A stretch of 64,000 nucleotides of DNA from CAZEPJ01 sp964514105 (GTDB lineage: Bacteria > Desulfobacterota > Desulfocorpusculales > Desulfocorpusculum). A model generated the notes under the pieces. The model worked only from the letters and a program-made list of their open reading frames with translations, was not told the origin of the DNA and searched no databases. How positions within the stretch are numbered: position 1 is the first letter of the stretch; each line of letters starts with the position of its first letter. A program made the position numbers and the translations under genes. Below, piece by piece: positions 33,574-43,836 of this stretch. The stretch lies in assembly GCA_964514105.1 (NCBI GenBank), contig CAZEPJ010000010.1, positions 1 to 64,000 on the forward strand, written 5' to 3'.

Positions 33574-34290
33574 TCATTCCCGCTCGTAGGGAAAGGTGAG
33601 CTGGCCCCCGTACCATCCCAGCGCGACGGCGCAGGCCGCCAGGAAGACCATGAGGACGAAGTAGATGGTCTCCGGTACGTCCCCGCGCACGGGACCTCGG
33701 ATCCTCAGGGCCAGGCAGACGACCTCGGCCGTTGCCATGAGCACGGCGAACTGGAGCTTGCGGGTCACCTGGCGGATGGGCTTGGCCGCGTAGTTCACCC
33801 ACCAGGTCACCAGCCCCGTGATGATGGCCAGGGGCGTGAAGAGCGCCGCCAGCACGAGCATGGCGAAGGCCAGGGCCTCGAAGGGCGCCAGGGCGGGGAC
33901 CAGGGCGTCCAGCACGACGAACAGGGCCCCGGCCATGGCATAGGCCATGGGGAAGTGGACCATCATGGGGTGCGGGTGGCGCCGCAGCATGGGGAAGGCC
34001 TGGAAGAGGGCCGCCAGGAAGGCCGGGATCCCCTGCTCGGTGCCGGCCTCGGGCTCCAGGCTCCCCAGCCGCCTGATCTGGGGCCGCTCCAGGACCTCGT
34101 TGCCGTGGGGAGCGGCACCGATCTCCGCGGTGAGGTCACGCCCGGCGAGATGGCGCTTCATGTGGCCGCCCCCGGCCCAGAGCTTGCTCCCCGAGACGTC
34201 ATAGATACTGCCGTCAACGGCCACGCACGCGGGCCGTCCCTCCTTGCCGTCGCAGCGAGACAACTGCTCGGGCGTGAATGTCTTTTCCAC
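33574..34290 (-). CDS. Cytochrome b5-like heme domain fused to DUF2231 membrane domain
   Basis: A 238-residue fusion. The first 80 residues are a short cytochrome-b5/steroid-binding-type domain (FTPEQLSRCDG, VAVDGSIYDVSG, GGHMKRHLAGRDLT, AAPHGNEVLE) with His residues suitable as heme ligands. The rest is a DUF2231-like four-helix membrane domain (HPMMVHFPMAYAMAGALF, with two in-membrane His). This suggests a membrane-anchored heme or quinone-linked redox protein. I prefer GTG 34290, which has GGAGGT five bases upstream; ATG 34308 is the nearest alternative. Single gene, convergent with DUF362. Confidence 0.8.
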   Translation of the reverse strand: MEKTFTPEQLSRCDGKEGRPACVAVDGSIYDVSGSKLWAGGGHMKRHLAGRDLTAEIGAAPHGNEVLERPQIRRLGSLEPEAGTEQGIPAFLAALFQAFPMLRRHPHPMMVHFPMAYAMAGALFVVLDALVPALAPFEALAFAMLVLAALFTPLAIITGLVTWWVNYAAKPIRQVTRKLQFAVLMATAEVVCLALRIRGPVRGDVPETIYFVLMVFLAACAVALGWYGGQLTFPYERE

Positions 34291-34440
34291 CGTGGACCTC
34301 CCAGGCATCTGTGACAACTCGGACCGCACCAGGGTATCACAGAACAAGGCCCCCGGGGTCCTCTTTCCGCCTTGACCGTTTACTCCGCCCCCGCCGCAGG
34401 TTACCATCTTCTCGAGGCATCATTCCCCCGGAGGTGCGCC

Positions 34441-36093
34441 ATGGCCCTGTCCCCCCTGGCCGGGAAACCGGCCCCGCGTGACATCCTGGTCAACGTCCCC
34501 AGGCTGGTGAGCGCGTACTATACCCAGAGCCCCGATCCCTCCGATCCGGCCCAGAGGGTCTGTTTCGGCACCTCGGGGCACCGGGGCTCGTCCCTGAACA
34601 ACGGCTTCAACGAGGCCCACATCCTGGCCGTTTCCCAGGCCATCTGCGATTACCGCAGATCGCGGGGGATCACCGGTCCGCTGTTTCTGGGCATGGACAC
34701 CCATGCCCTGTCCGAGCCCGCCCACACGAGCGCGGTGGAGGTGCTGGCGGCCAACGAGGTGGACGTGATGATCCACCAGGGATTGGGCTTTACCCCCACG
34801 CCGGTCATCTCCCACGCCATTCTGGCCCACAACCGGGGGCGGACCCACGGCCTGGCCGACGGCGTCGTCATCACCCCTTCCCACAACCCGCCCCAGGACG
34901 GGGGGTTCAAGTACAACCCGCCCCACGGGGGTCCTGCGGACACCGAGGCCACCCGGGTCATCGAGGCCCGGGCCAACGAACTGCTGGCCCAGGGGGTGGG
35001 GAGCGTGCGCCGGATCCCTTGGGTGAGGGCTGTGGCCTCGGGTCGGGTCCACGAGCGGGACTATGTGGACCCGTACGTGAGGGACTTGGCCGAGGTCCTG
35101 GACATGGAGGCCGTGGCCGGCAGCGGGCTCAGGATCGGGGTGGACCCATTGGGGGGATCCTCCCTGCCCTTCTGGGATCCCATCTCGGCCCGTTACGGGG
35201 TGGGGATCGAGCTGGTCAACCGCGTGGTGGACCCGACCTTCGGCTTCATGACCGTGGATCACGACGGAAAGATCCGCATGGACTGCTCATCGCCCCACGC
35301 CATGGCAGGCCTCATCGGCCTGCGGGGGCGATTCGACATCGCCTTCGGCAACGACCCGGATGCCGACCGCCACGGCATCGTCACCCGGCGGGCCGGGCTC
35401 CTCAATCCCAACCACTACCTCACGGTGGCCATCCACTACCTGTTCGGGAGCCGCTCGGGCTGGCGGGGGGATGCGGCAGTGGGAAAGACCCTGGTATCGA
35501 GCTCCATGATCGACCGGGCGGCCGCCGGCCTGGGGCGGCGCCTGAGAGAGGTCCCGGTGGGCTTCAAGTGGTTCGTCGAAGGCCTGCTCGACGGTTCCTT
35601 CGGATTCGGCGGAGAGGAGAGCGCGGGGGCCTCGTTTCTTCGAAAAGACGGCACCGTCTGGACCACGGACAAGGACGGGATCTTGATGAATCTGCTGGCC
35701 GCCGAGATCACGGCCCGCACGGGCCGCACCCCGGACGAGATCTACGCGGAGCTGGAGGGACGCCTGGGCAGCCCCGTGTACGAGCGCGTGGATGCGCCGG
35801 CCACCGCGGCCCAGAAGGCGGCGCTGGCCAAGCTGTCCGTTGACCTGGTGACGGCTCGTGAGCTGGCCGGAGAGCCCATCCTGGCCAAGCTGACCCATGC
35901 CCCGGGCAACGGAGCGCCCATGGGGGGCCTCAAGGTCGTGACCGAAAACGGATGGTTCGCGGCTCGCCCCTCGGGCACCGAGGAGATCTACAAGCTCTAT
36001 GCCGAGAGCTTCAAGGGGCCGGAGCATCTGAAGCGGATCCAGGAGGAGGCCCGGGCCATCGTCCAGTCGGCCCTGCGGGCGGCGGGGCTATGA
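34441..36093 (+). CDS. pgm: Phosphoglucomutase (alpha-D-glucose phosphate-specific)
   Basis: A 550-residue phosphohexomutase interconverting glucose 1-phosphate and glucose 6-phosphate. FGTSGHRG near the N-terminus, the phosphoserine loop TPSHNP with Ser147, the magnesium loop NDPDADRHG and the sugar-phosphate motif [10 protein letters not shown] are all present; length matches E. coli Pgm. ATG 34441 is preceded by CGGAGGT. Monocistronic by appearance. Its last six bases overlap the convergent selenoprotein gene. Confidence 0.95.
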   Translation: MALSPLAGKPAPRDILVNVPRLVSAYYTQSPDPSDPAQRVCFGTSGHRGSSLNNGFNEAHILAVSQAICDYRRSRGITGPLFLGMDTHALSEPAHTSAVEVLAANEVDVMIHQGLGFTPTPVISHAILAHNRGRTHGLADGVVITPSHNPPQDGGFKYNPPHGGPADTEATRVIEARANELLAQGVGSVRRIPWVRAVASGRVHERDYVDPYVRDLAEVLDMEAVAGSGLRIGVDPLGGSSLPFWDPISARYGVGIELVNRVVDPTFGFMTVDHDGKIRMDCSSPHAMAGLIGLRGRFDIAFGNDPDADRHGIVTRRAGLLNPNHYLTVAIHYLFGSRSGWRGDAAVGKTLVSSSMIDRAAAGLGRRLREVPVGFKWFVEGLLDGSFGFGGEESAGASFLRKDGTVWTTDKDGILMNLLAAEITARTGRTPDEIYAELEGRLGSPVYERVDAPATAAQKAALAKLSVDLVTARELAGEPILAKLTHAPGNGAPMGGLKVVTENGWFAARPSGTEEIYKLYAESFKGPEHLKRIQEEARAIVQSALRAAGL

Positions 36094-36717
36094 CCCCGCG
36101 GCCCGGCGCGGGACCCCCCATGCGGCCACGAACCGCTCCAGCACCTCGTAGGGCTGCGCCCCCACCAAGGCCCGCGTCCCCAGCACAAAGGTGGGGACGG
36201 CCGTCACGCCCATGGCGCGGGATCGCGCCCAGTCTGCGTCCACGGCTGCCTTGAAGGAACGGGCCTCAAGCACGCGGCGGGCCTCCTCGCCCGAGAGCCC
36301 CACCGATCCGGCGATGCCCGCCAGGACCGGGACGCGGGCGATGTTGGCGCCGTCCGCGAAATAGGCGCGGAAGGCCGCCGCGTGAAACGGGCCCCCCCTT
36401 CCCCGGGACTCGGCCCACTTGGCCAGCTCCTGGGCCAGGCGGCTGTTGTAGGTCCGGGTGCGCTGGCCCAGGGGAAGACCTTCCGCCTCGGCCGCCTCCC
36501 GGAGCCGGGCCATCATGGCCGGGATGTCCACGGGCCGCCCGGCGAAGAGATCCTCCAGGGTGCGTCCCTCATCCGGCGTCTCGGGGTGAAGGGGGAAGGC
36601 CTTCCATTGGACATCGATCTCGTACTTCCTGCGCAGTCGCTCGACACGCCCGGTGACGAAGTAGCACCAGGGTCAGATGTAGTCGGAGAAGATCTCCAGG
36701 GTCCAGTTCTGCGGCAT
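36088..36717 (-). CDS. Selenocysteine-containing DsbA/FrnE-family oxidoreductase
   Basis: A 209-residue thioredoxin-fold protein of the FrnE/2-hydroxychromene-isomerase-like DsbA family. The frame is complete only if TGA at 36675-36673 is read through. It occupies the first position of the redox motif: EIFSDYI-U-PWCYF, where relatives have CPWC, so residues 15-18 are U-P-W-C. The C-terminal half has the helical insert and the cis-proline loop GVTAVPTF (Pro175). ATG 36717 has GAGGAGGAG upstream, confirming the start lies before the TGA; the 147-codon frame after the TGA alone would lack the active site. No signal peptide, so cytoplasmic. Likely a selenol-based thiol-disulfide oxidoreductase or isomerase. 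Confidence 0.85.
36640..36660 (-). promoter_or_regulatory. Candidate SECIS of the DsbA-like selenoprotein gene
   Basis: Minus strand, beginning 13 bases after the TGA: UUCGUCAC pairs with GUGUCGAG (one U-U mismatch and one G-U) around loop CGGGC, putting G in the second loop position 22 bases from the TGA, within the range usual for bacterial SECIS. A competing hairpin CCUGGUG/CACCGGG begins two bases after the TGA. Confidence 0.55.
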
Positions 36718-36939
36718 CTGCTCCTCCTCGAGCCCCGGACCGACCCCAGGGCTCATCCCGGCTCGATGTATGCCAAGACGCGCCGGAGCGAGGGCCGGAT
36801 CCCGGACTCCGGCAAAGTCGATCCGGGCCGTGGGCGCATGGCGCGTCTCGAAATGAAGGGACAGATCCACAGTACCCGGAGGCGCGCCGCCGAGTCAACG
36901 CGTGGCAGGGGTGGACGGCTGTCCCGGCCCGGGGCAGCC

Positions 36940-36967
36940 TTGACAAAGGTCGTCGGGGGAGTAGAGT
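36940..36967 (+). promoter_or_regulatory. Sigma-70 promoter of the iron alcohol dehydrogenase gene
   Basis: TTGACA (36940-36945), 16-base spacer, TAGAGT (36962-36967). It lies in the 374-base divergent region 36718-37091, which holds no other gene; the rest is GC-rich leader. Predicted untranslated leader of about 118 bases. No clear promoter is seen for the selenoprotein on the other strand. Confidence 0.6.
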
Positions 36968-37091
36968 TGAGTGCAAAGTCGGACTCCCGAGGGATTCTCC
37001 GGGGCGCCTCCGGCCTGCCGCGCCCCTTGGAGAAACGGGCCGTGGGCCCGGCAGATGAGAGAGGGCGGAGCTTACCAAGAGGAGAGAATGC

Positions 37092-38258
37092 ATGGACGGC
37101 AAGATCATCAGCTTCAAGTCGGCGAATCTCATCCTGGCCGGCAACGGGGCCCTGGCCCGGATCGGGGAAGAGGCGCGGGGCCTGGAGGTGAAGCGGGCCC
37201 TCGTCATCACGGACAAGGGGGTGGTGGCGGCCGGGATCTGCCAACGGGTCGAGGCCCTTTTGGGCGACCACGGCATCGGGGTTGAGGTCTTCGACGGCGT
37301 CCTGTCGGACCCGGACATTGCGTGCGCCCAGGCGGCCATTGAGATGGCCAAGGCGTCTTCGTTCGACCTCATGGTGGGGCTGGGAGGCGGAAGCGCCATG
37401 GACATCGCCTCGATCACCTCGGTGATGTGCCGGAACCAAGGGACGGTGCGCGACTACTTCGGCATCAACCTGGTGAAGAACCCGGGCATCCCGACCTTCC
37501 TCATCCCGACCACCGCGGGCACCGGAGCAGAGGTCACGCCCAATGCCATACTCACGGACGTGGACGAGAAGCTGAAGAAGGCCATTGTGAGCCCGTACAT
37601 CCTTCCACGGGTCGCCATCGTGGACCCCACGCTCACCCTGTCCATGCCGCCCCGGGTCACGGCCTTCAGCGGCATGGACGCCCTGACCCATGCCATCGAG
37701 GCCTTCACATCGGTGAACGCCACAGCCCTGACGGACATCTTCGCCAGGGAGGCCGTGGTGCTGATCGGCCGGAGCCTTCGAACGGCCGTGGCCAAGGGCG
37801 AGAACCTGGCAGCCCGCCATGACATGCTCATGGGTAGCCTCTACGCGGGCATCGCCCTGGCCAACGCGGGCGTCACGGCGGTCCATGCCCTGGCCTATCC
37901 CCTCGGGGGGGAATTCGACGTGCCCCACGGAATCGCCAATGGCCTGCTTCTTCCCTACGTCATGGAGGTGAATGCCCGGGGAGACATCCCCAAGTTCGCG
38001 CAGGTGGCCAGGCTGCTGGGGGAAAGGGTGGATCACCTCCCCCTGCTCGACCAGGCACTTCGATCGGCCGAGGCCGTCAAGGCCCTGTACCGCGACCTGC
38101 CCGTGCCCCAGTCCCTGGCGGAGCTGAAGATCCCCCAGAAGGCGATCCCCGAAATGGCGGCGGCGGCCATGAAGATCACCCGGCTCATGGGGAACAACCC
38201 CGTGAACATGACCGCGGAGGACGCCGAGAGGGTCTATCAGAACGCGTACGGGCGGTGA
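37092..38258 (+). CDS. Iron-containing alcohol dehydrogenase
   Basis: A 388-residue group III alcohol dehydrogenase and paralogue of the gene at 10220-11392. GLGGGSAMD, PTTAGTGAEVT, GMDALTHAIEAF, AVHALAYPLG and VPHGIANGLLLPY are intact, giving the nucleotide and metal sites. ATG 37092 follows AGAGGAGAG. It has its own promoter and is the first of three genes on the plus strand that may act on alcohols and acyl-CoA intermediates. Substrate likely a short alcohol or diol; not resolvable. Confidence 0.9.
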   Translation: MDGKIISFKSANLILAGNGALARIGEEARGLEVKRALVITDKGVVAAGICQRVEALLGDHGIGVEVFDGVLSDPDIACAQAAIEMAKASSFDLMVGLGGGSAMDIASITSVMCRNQGTVRDYFGINLVKNPGIPTFLIPTTAGTGAEVTPNAILTDVDEKLKKAIVSPYILPRVAIVDPTLTLSMPPRVTAFSGMDALTHAIEAFTSVNATALTDIFAREAVVLIGRSLRTAVAKGENLAARHDMLMGSLYAGIALANAGVTAVHALAYPLGGEFDVPHGIANGLLLPYVMEVNARGDIPKFAQVARLLGERVDHLPLLDQALRSAEAVKALYRDLPVPQSLAELKIPQKAIPEMAAAAMKITRLMGNNPVNMTAEDAERVYQNAYGR

Positions 38259-38285
38259 CGGTTACCGCAGGGTGCTGACAGAAGC

Positions 38286-38315
38286 CTCCGGTGGGGCACC
38301 CCGGCCAAGCCGGAG
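38286..38315 (+). terminator. Hairpin after the iron alcohol dehydrogenase
   Basis: CTCCGG (38286-38291) pairs with CCGGAG (38310-38315) around a GGGGCACCCC core, 28 bases after the stop codon. There is no following T-run, so at best a weak or factor-dependent terminator. The remainder of the gap to 38482 shows nothing else. Confidence 0.3.
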
Positions 38316-38482
38316 TCGAGAAATGGCTGCATTCACAGGGTCCCGGCCTCCCTCGGGATGACGTTTGAGGGCTTCTTGCGCGGTTTTTGGGCCTCCTGCC
38401 GGGGGGTGAGAGTCGGGTGATCAAGGCCGGCAGGCGGTCGCCTCTTTCACGGTCAGTGAGCGTTGAGCGCTGGAGGGGTGTC

Positions 38483-39250
38483 GTGGGCGAGGAGCTTTTC
38501 GACGTGACGGGCAAGCGGGCCGTGGTCACGGGAGGCGGCCGGGGCATCGGCCGGGCCGTGGCCCTGGCCCTGGGCGAGGCGGGAGCCCATGTGGGGCTGC
38601 TGGCCAGGACGGCCGGCCAGCTCGATGCCGTGGCCGCAGAGCTGCGGGGCATGGGCCGCCGCGCCGTGAGCGTGGCTGCGGACCTGGCCGACGTAAGCGG
38701 CATCCCGGCCCTGGTGGAGACGTTGGCCCGGGAGCTGGGCGGCATCGACATCCTGGTCAACAACGCGGGCATCAACGTCCCTCAACCCGCGGCGGACGTG
38801 ACCGTGGAGGCCTGGGACCGGGTGATGGACATCAACCTCAAGGCGGGCTTCTTCATGGCCCAGGCCGTGGGGAGGGTCATGATCCGCCAGGGCCGCGGCG
38901 GGAGGATCGTCAACATCAGCTCCCAGACCGGGAGCGTGGCTTTGATCCAGCGCGCCGCGTACTGCGCGAGCAAGGCGGGGCTCAACCTGGTGACCAAGGT
39001 CCTGGCCCTGGAGTGGGCGCCCCATGGAATCCTGGTCAATGCCGTGGCGCCGACCTTCATCGAGACGGAGTTCACCCGGGAGATGTTCGCGGACGCCCGG
39101 TTTCGGCAGTACGCCCTGGGCAAGAACCTCCTCGGGCGTTTCGGCCAGCCCGAGGACGTGGCGGGGGCAGTGCTCTATCTGTGCTCTCCCGCCGCCTCCC
39201 TGGTGACGGGCCACGTGCTCATGGTGGACGCGGGATGGACGGCCCACTGA
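38483..39250 (+). CDS. SDR-family oxidoreductase
   Basis: A 255-residue classical SDR: TGGGRGIG, NNAGI, NISSQTG and YCASK are complete; it ends LMVDAGWTAH. I chose GTG 38483 with GGAGGGG a few bases upstream; the frame extends to 38387 without homology. The active Tyr motif has Cys after Tyr, allowed in the family. Fourth SDR of the window. It precedes a 3-hydroxyacyl-CoA dehydrogenase by 116 bases and may share its transcript. Confidence 0.85.
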   Translation: MGEELFDVTGKRAVVTGGGRGIGRAVALALGEAGAHVGLLARTAGQLDAVAAELRGMGRRAVSVAADLADVSGIPALVETLARELGGIDILVNNAGINVPQPAADVTVEAWDRVMDINLKAGFFMAQAVGRVMIRQGRGGRIVNISSQTGSVALIQRAAYCASKAGLNLVTKVLALEWAPHGILVNAVAPTFIETEFTREMFADARFRQYALGKNLLGRFGQPEDVAGAVLYLCSPAASLVTGHVLMVDAGWTAH

Positions 39251-39366
39251 GGCCCCGCCAGGAGGCTTCCCGCCACGGCCAGGCACGGGAGACGGCGCGG
39301 CGGAAAAAAAGGAAAGACGGGGACGCCCCGGGGAACGGGCGGTCCTGGGGGAGGGAAGGATCCACG

Positions 39367-40308
39367 ATGAACGAGGTGCACAGGGTCGCGGTCATCGGCG
39401 CGGGCATTATGGGACACGGTATGGCGCAGCTTTTTGCCCTGCGAGGCCTGGAGGTGAGCCTGGTGGACCGCTCCCGGGCGCTCCTGGAGCGTGCCCAGGG
39501 GTGGATCCGGGAGAATCTGGACCACATGGTGGAGCTCGGAGAGCTGCGGGTCGGGTCGGTCGAGGCGGCCCTGGAGAGAATCCATCTTCATACCGAGCTC
39601 TCCGCGGTCTCCGGGGCCCAGTTCGTCGTCGAGGCGGTGAACGAGGAGCTGGATCTGAAGAGACGGATATTCGGGGAGTTGGGGTCCGTGACGACCTCCG
39701 ACACCACCCTGGCCACGAACACATCTTCCTTCGACATCAACGAGCTCGCCCGGGCGGCCGCCCATCCCCAACGGGTCATCGGGACCCACTGGTTTCACCC
39801 CTCGCCCATCACCCCGTGCGTGGAGGTGATCCCGGCCGATACCACCCACCCCGATACGGTCCGGCGGACCGTGGCCCTGATGGAACGGATCGGCAAGTAT
39901 CCCACCCTGTGCAAGAGCGCGCCGGGATTCGTGGCCAACCGCATCCAGTTCGCCATGGTGGCCGAGGCCCTGGCCATCGTGGAGGAGGGCCTGGCCAAGC
40001 CCGAGGAGGTGGACCGCATCGTGAGATCCTCCTTCGGTTTCAGGCTGGGGGCGTACGGCCCCTTTGAGATCTGCGACCAGGCGGGCCTGGACACGTACGG
40101 GGCTGTGTTCCGGTATCTGCACGAGAAGCTGGGGCGGCCCCAGTTCAACCCGCCCCCCCTCCTGGACAGGTTGGCGTCTCAAGGGAGGCTCGGGCTCAAG
40201 GCCAAGAAGGGGTTCTACGACTACGGCGGGGACGCGGAGCAATCGGTGAAACGGCAGCGGGATCGGCGGCTGTACGCCCGGCTCCGGCTGTTCCAAGGCG
40301 AGAAATAG
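39367..40308 (+). CDS. 3-hydroxyacyl-CoA dehydrogenase (NAD)
   Basis: A 313-residue dehydrogenase of the 3-hydroxybutyryl-CoA dehydrogenase type. NAD motif GAGIMGHG near the N-terminus, NTSSFDI, catalytic-His region THWFHPSPITPCVEV, and FVANRIQFAM with a C-terminal helical domain ending KAKKGFYDYGG. It oxidises the 3-hydroxy group of an acyl-CoA in beta-oxidation or an analogous pathway. ATG 39367 follows GGGAAGG. An SDR lies upstream and ettA downstream. Confidence 0.92.
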   Translation: MNEVHRVAVIGAGIMGHGMAQLFALRGLEVSLVDRSRALLERAQGWIRENLDHMVELGELRVGSVEAALERIHLHTELSAVSGAQFVVEAVNEELDLKRRIFGELGSVTTSDTTLATNTSSFDINELARAAAHPQRVIGTHWFHPSPITPCVEVIPADTTHPDTVRRTVALMERIGKYPTLCKSAPGFVANRIQFAMVAEALAIVEEGLAKPEEVDRIVRSSFGFRLGAYGPFEICDQAGLDTYGAVFRYLHEKLGRPQFNPPPLLDRLASQGRLGLKAKKGFYDYGGDAEQSVKRQRDRRLYARLRLFQGEK

Positions 40309-40410
40309 GCAGGGCCTCCGGCGGGGGGACGGGGTGCCCCCGGCAGCGGGATGGGACGGCGGGAAACCGGCCCCTGAACCCCCATGACGGCCCGGGAGGG
40401 CGAGTCCCAT

Positions 40411-42096
<1,686 letters not shown>

Positions 42097-42210
42097 AGCC
42101 CGGCGCTTGGGAAGGATCCCCGCCCGAACGCCGCCACAGGGGTGATCGGGCAGGGACACGGGGCCTCCCCCCCCCCGGAGCGCGCCATTGCCGACCCCTT
42201 CACAAATCTA

Positions 42211-42239
42211 TTGACATCGGATCCCCCTTGGTTTATTCA
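42211..42239 (+). promoter_or_regulatory. Sigma-70 promoter of the Liv-3 operon
   Basis: TTGACA (42211-42216), 17-base spacer, TATTCA (42234-42239), in a locally AT-rich patch of an otherwise GC-rich 244-base gap. Start near 42246, leader about 95 bases before livG. Confidence 0.6.
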
Positions 42240-42340
42240 AGGCGTCTGCCGAATCAAGTGCGGCCGCATGGTTGGCATGGGGGCGTCCCGGTCGAGGTGT
42301 TGCGCCGGGCGCGGGGGGTGACGGTGGTGTGAGGTCGACC

Positions 42341-43096
42341 ATGGCTGAGGACTTCATCATCGAGACCCGCGATCTGTCCAAGGACTTCAAGGGGTTCTCC
42401 GCGGTGGTCAAGGTGAACCTCCGGCTCCGGCCGGGCACCATCCACGCACTCATCGGCCCCAACGGGGCCGGCAAGACCACATGTTTCAACCTCATTACCA
42501 AGTTCCTCACCCCGACCCAGGGGCACATCTTCTTCAAGGGGCGCGAGATCACCCGGCTGAAGCCCGCGGAGATCGCCCGGCTGGGCGTCATCCGCTCCTT
42601 CCAGATCTCGGCCGTGTTCCTCCACATGACCGTGCTGGAGAACGTGCGGGTGGCCCTGCAGAGAAAACTGGGCAACGCGTACCACTTCTGGCTCCCGGAG
42701 AAGGCCCTCCACGGGCTGCACGATCGTGCCATGGAGCTGCTGGCGGCCGTGGGGTTGGCGCAATATGCGCAGGTGCCGGCCGTGGAACTTCCGTACGGGC
42801 GAAAGCGGGCCCTGGAGCTGGCCACCACCCTGGCCCTGGAACCCGAGGTACTGCTCCTGGACGAGCCCATGTCCGGCATGGCCCGGGAGGACATCGGACG
42901 CATTGCGGCGCTGATCAAGACGGTGGCTGCCAACCGCACCGTGCTCATGGTGGAGCACAACCTGTCCGTGGTGGCCGACCTGTCCGATCGCATCACGGTG
43001 CTGCACAACGGCATGATCCTGGCCGAGGGGACGTACGGGGAGGTGTCCGACAACCCCGAGGTGATCCAGGCGTACATGGGGGCGGGCCATGCCTGA
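42341..43096 (+). CDS. livG: ABC transporter ATPase LivG (system 3)
   Basis: A 251-residue ATPase: Walker A GPNGAGKTT, VIRSFQISAVFLHMTV (LivG hallmark), signature LPYGRKRALELATTL (non-canonical), Walker B VLLLDEPMSGMARED and LMVEHNL. ATG 42341 follows GAGGT. First gene of Liv system 3 and overlaps livF by eight bases. Confidence 0.93.
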   Translation: MAEDFIIETRDLSKDFKGFSAVVKVNLRLRPGTIHALIGPNGAGKTTCFNLITKFLTPTQGHIFFKGREITRLKPAEIARLGVIRSFQISAVFLHMTVLENVRVALQRKLGNAYHFWLPEKALHGLHDRAMELLAAVGLAQYAQVPAVELPYGRKRALELATTLALEPEVLLLDEPMSGMAREDIGRIAALIKTVAANRTVLMVEHNLSVVADLSDRITVLHNGMILAEGTYGEVSDNPEVIQAYMGAGHA

Positions 43097-43805
43097 CTCC
43101 AGCGCCCCGGTCCAGCTCCTGGTGAGCGAACTGCACGCCTTCTACGGGGAGTCCCATATCCTGCACGGCGTTGGTTTCACGGTGCCCCGGGGGGAGGTGG
43201 TGACGCTCCTGGGTCGCAACGGGGCCGGCAAGACCACCACCATGAAGGCCGTCATGGGCATGGTGCCAAGGCGCACGGGCAGGATCGTGTTCGAGGGGCA
43301 CGACATCATCCACCTGTCCAGCAACCGCATCGCCCGGCTGGGCCTGGCCTTCTGCCCGGAGGAGCGCGGCATCTTCAGCAGCCTGTCGGTCACCGAGAAT
43401 CTCGTGCTGCCGCCCGTGGTCCGGCCGGGGGGCATGGCCCTGGAGGAGATCTACCAGCTGTTTCCCCGCCTCAGAGAGCGGGGGGCCAGCCAGGGGACCA
43501 AGCTGTCGGGGGGGGAATCCCAGATGCTGGCCATCGCCCGCATCCTGCGCACGGGCGCCTCCCTGCTCCTGCTGGACGAGCCCACCGAGGGCCTCGCGCC
43601 GCTGATCGTGCAGCAGATCGGCGAGATCATCCGGGGTCTCAAGGGACGGGGGTACACCATCCTGTTGGTGGAGCAGAACTTCCGCTTCGCCGCCACCGTG
43701 GCGGACCGGCACTTCGTGGTGGAAAACGGGGTGGTGGTGGACATGGTGCCCAACGCGGATGTGAGCGCCCGAACCGAGGATCTCAGACGTTACCTGGGCG
43801 TGTGA
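43089..43805 (+). CDS. livF: ABC transporter ATPase LivF (system 3)
   Basis: A 238-residue ATPase: Walker A GRNGAGKTT (Arg replaces the usual Pro), signature LSGGESQML, Walker B LLLLDEPTEGLAP and LLVEQNF. It overlaps the end of livG and lies 31 bases before the binding-protein gene. Confidence 0.93.
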   Translation: MPDSSAPVQLLVSELHAFYGESHILHGVGFTVPRGEVVTLLGRNGAGKTTTMKAVMGMVPRRTGRIVFEGHDIIHLSSNRIARLGLAFCPEERGIFSSLSVTENLVLPPVVRPGGMALEEIYQLFPRLRERGASQGTKLSGGESQMLAIARILRTGASLLLLDEPTEGLAPLIVQQIGEIIRGLKGRGYTILLVEQNFRFAATVADRHFVVENGVVVDMVPNADVSARTEDLRRYLGV

Positions 43806-43836
43806 ACGCCCGAAACCCGAGGAAAGGAGCAACCCC

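Noticed and set aside
34372..34407. TTGACC with TACCAT as a promoter for pgm
   Set aside because: The boxes are 24 bases apart, too far for sigma-70, and nothing better is present in this gap.
36673..36675. TGA in the DsbA-like gene as a sequencing error or pseudogene stop
   Set aside because: Only this codon is affected, it is one base from TGC at the redox Cys, a start and ribosome-binding site lie before it, a SECIS-like hairpin follows, and Sec is used elsewhere in the window. Not excluded, but less likely.
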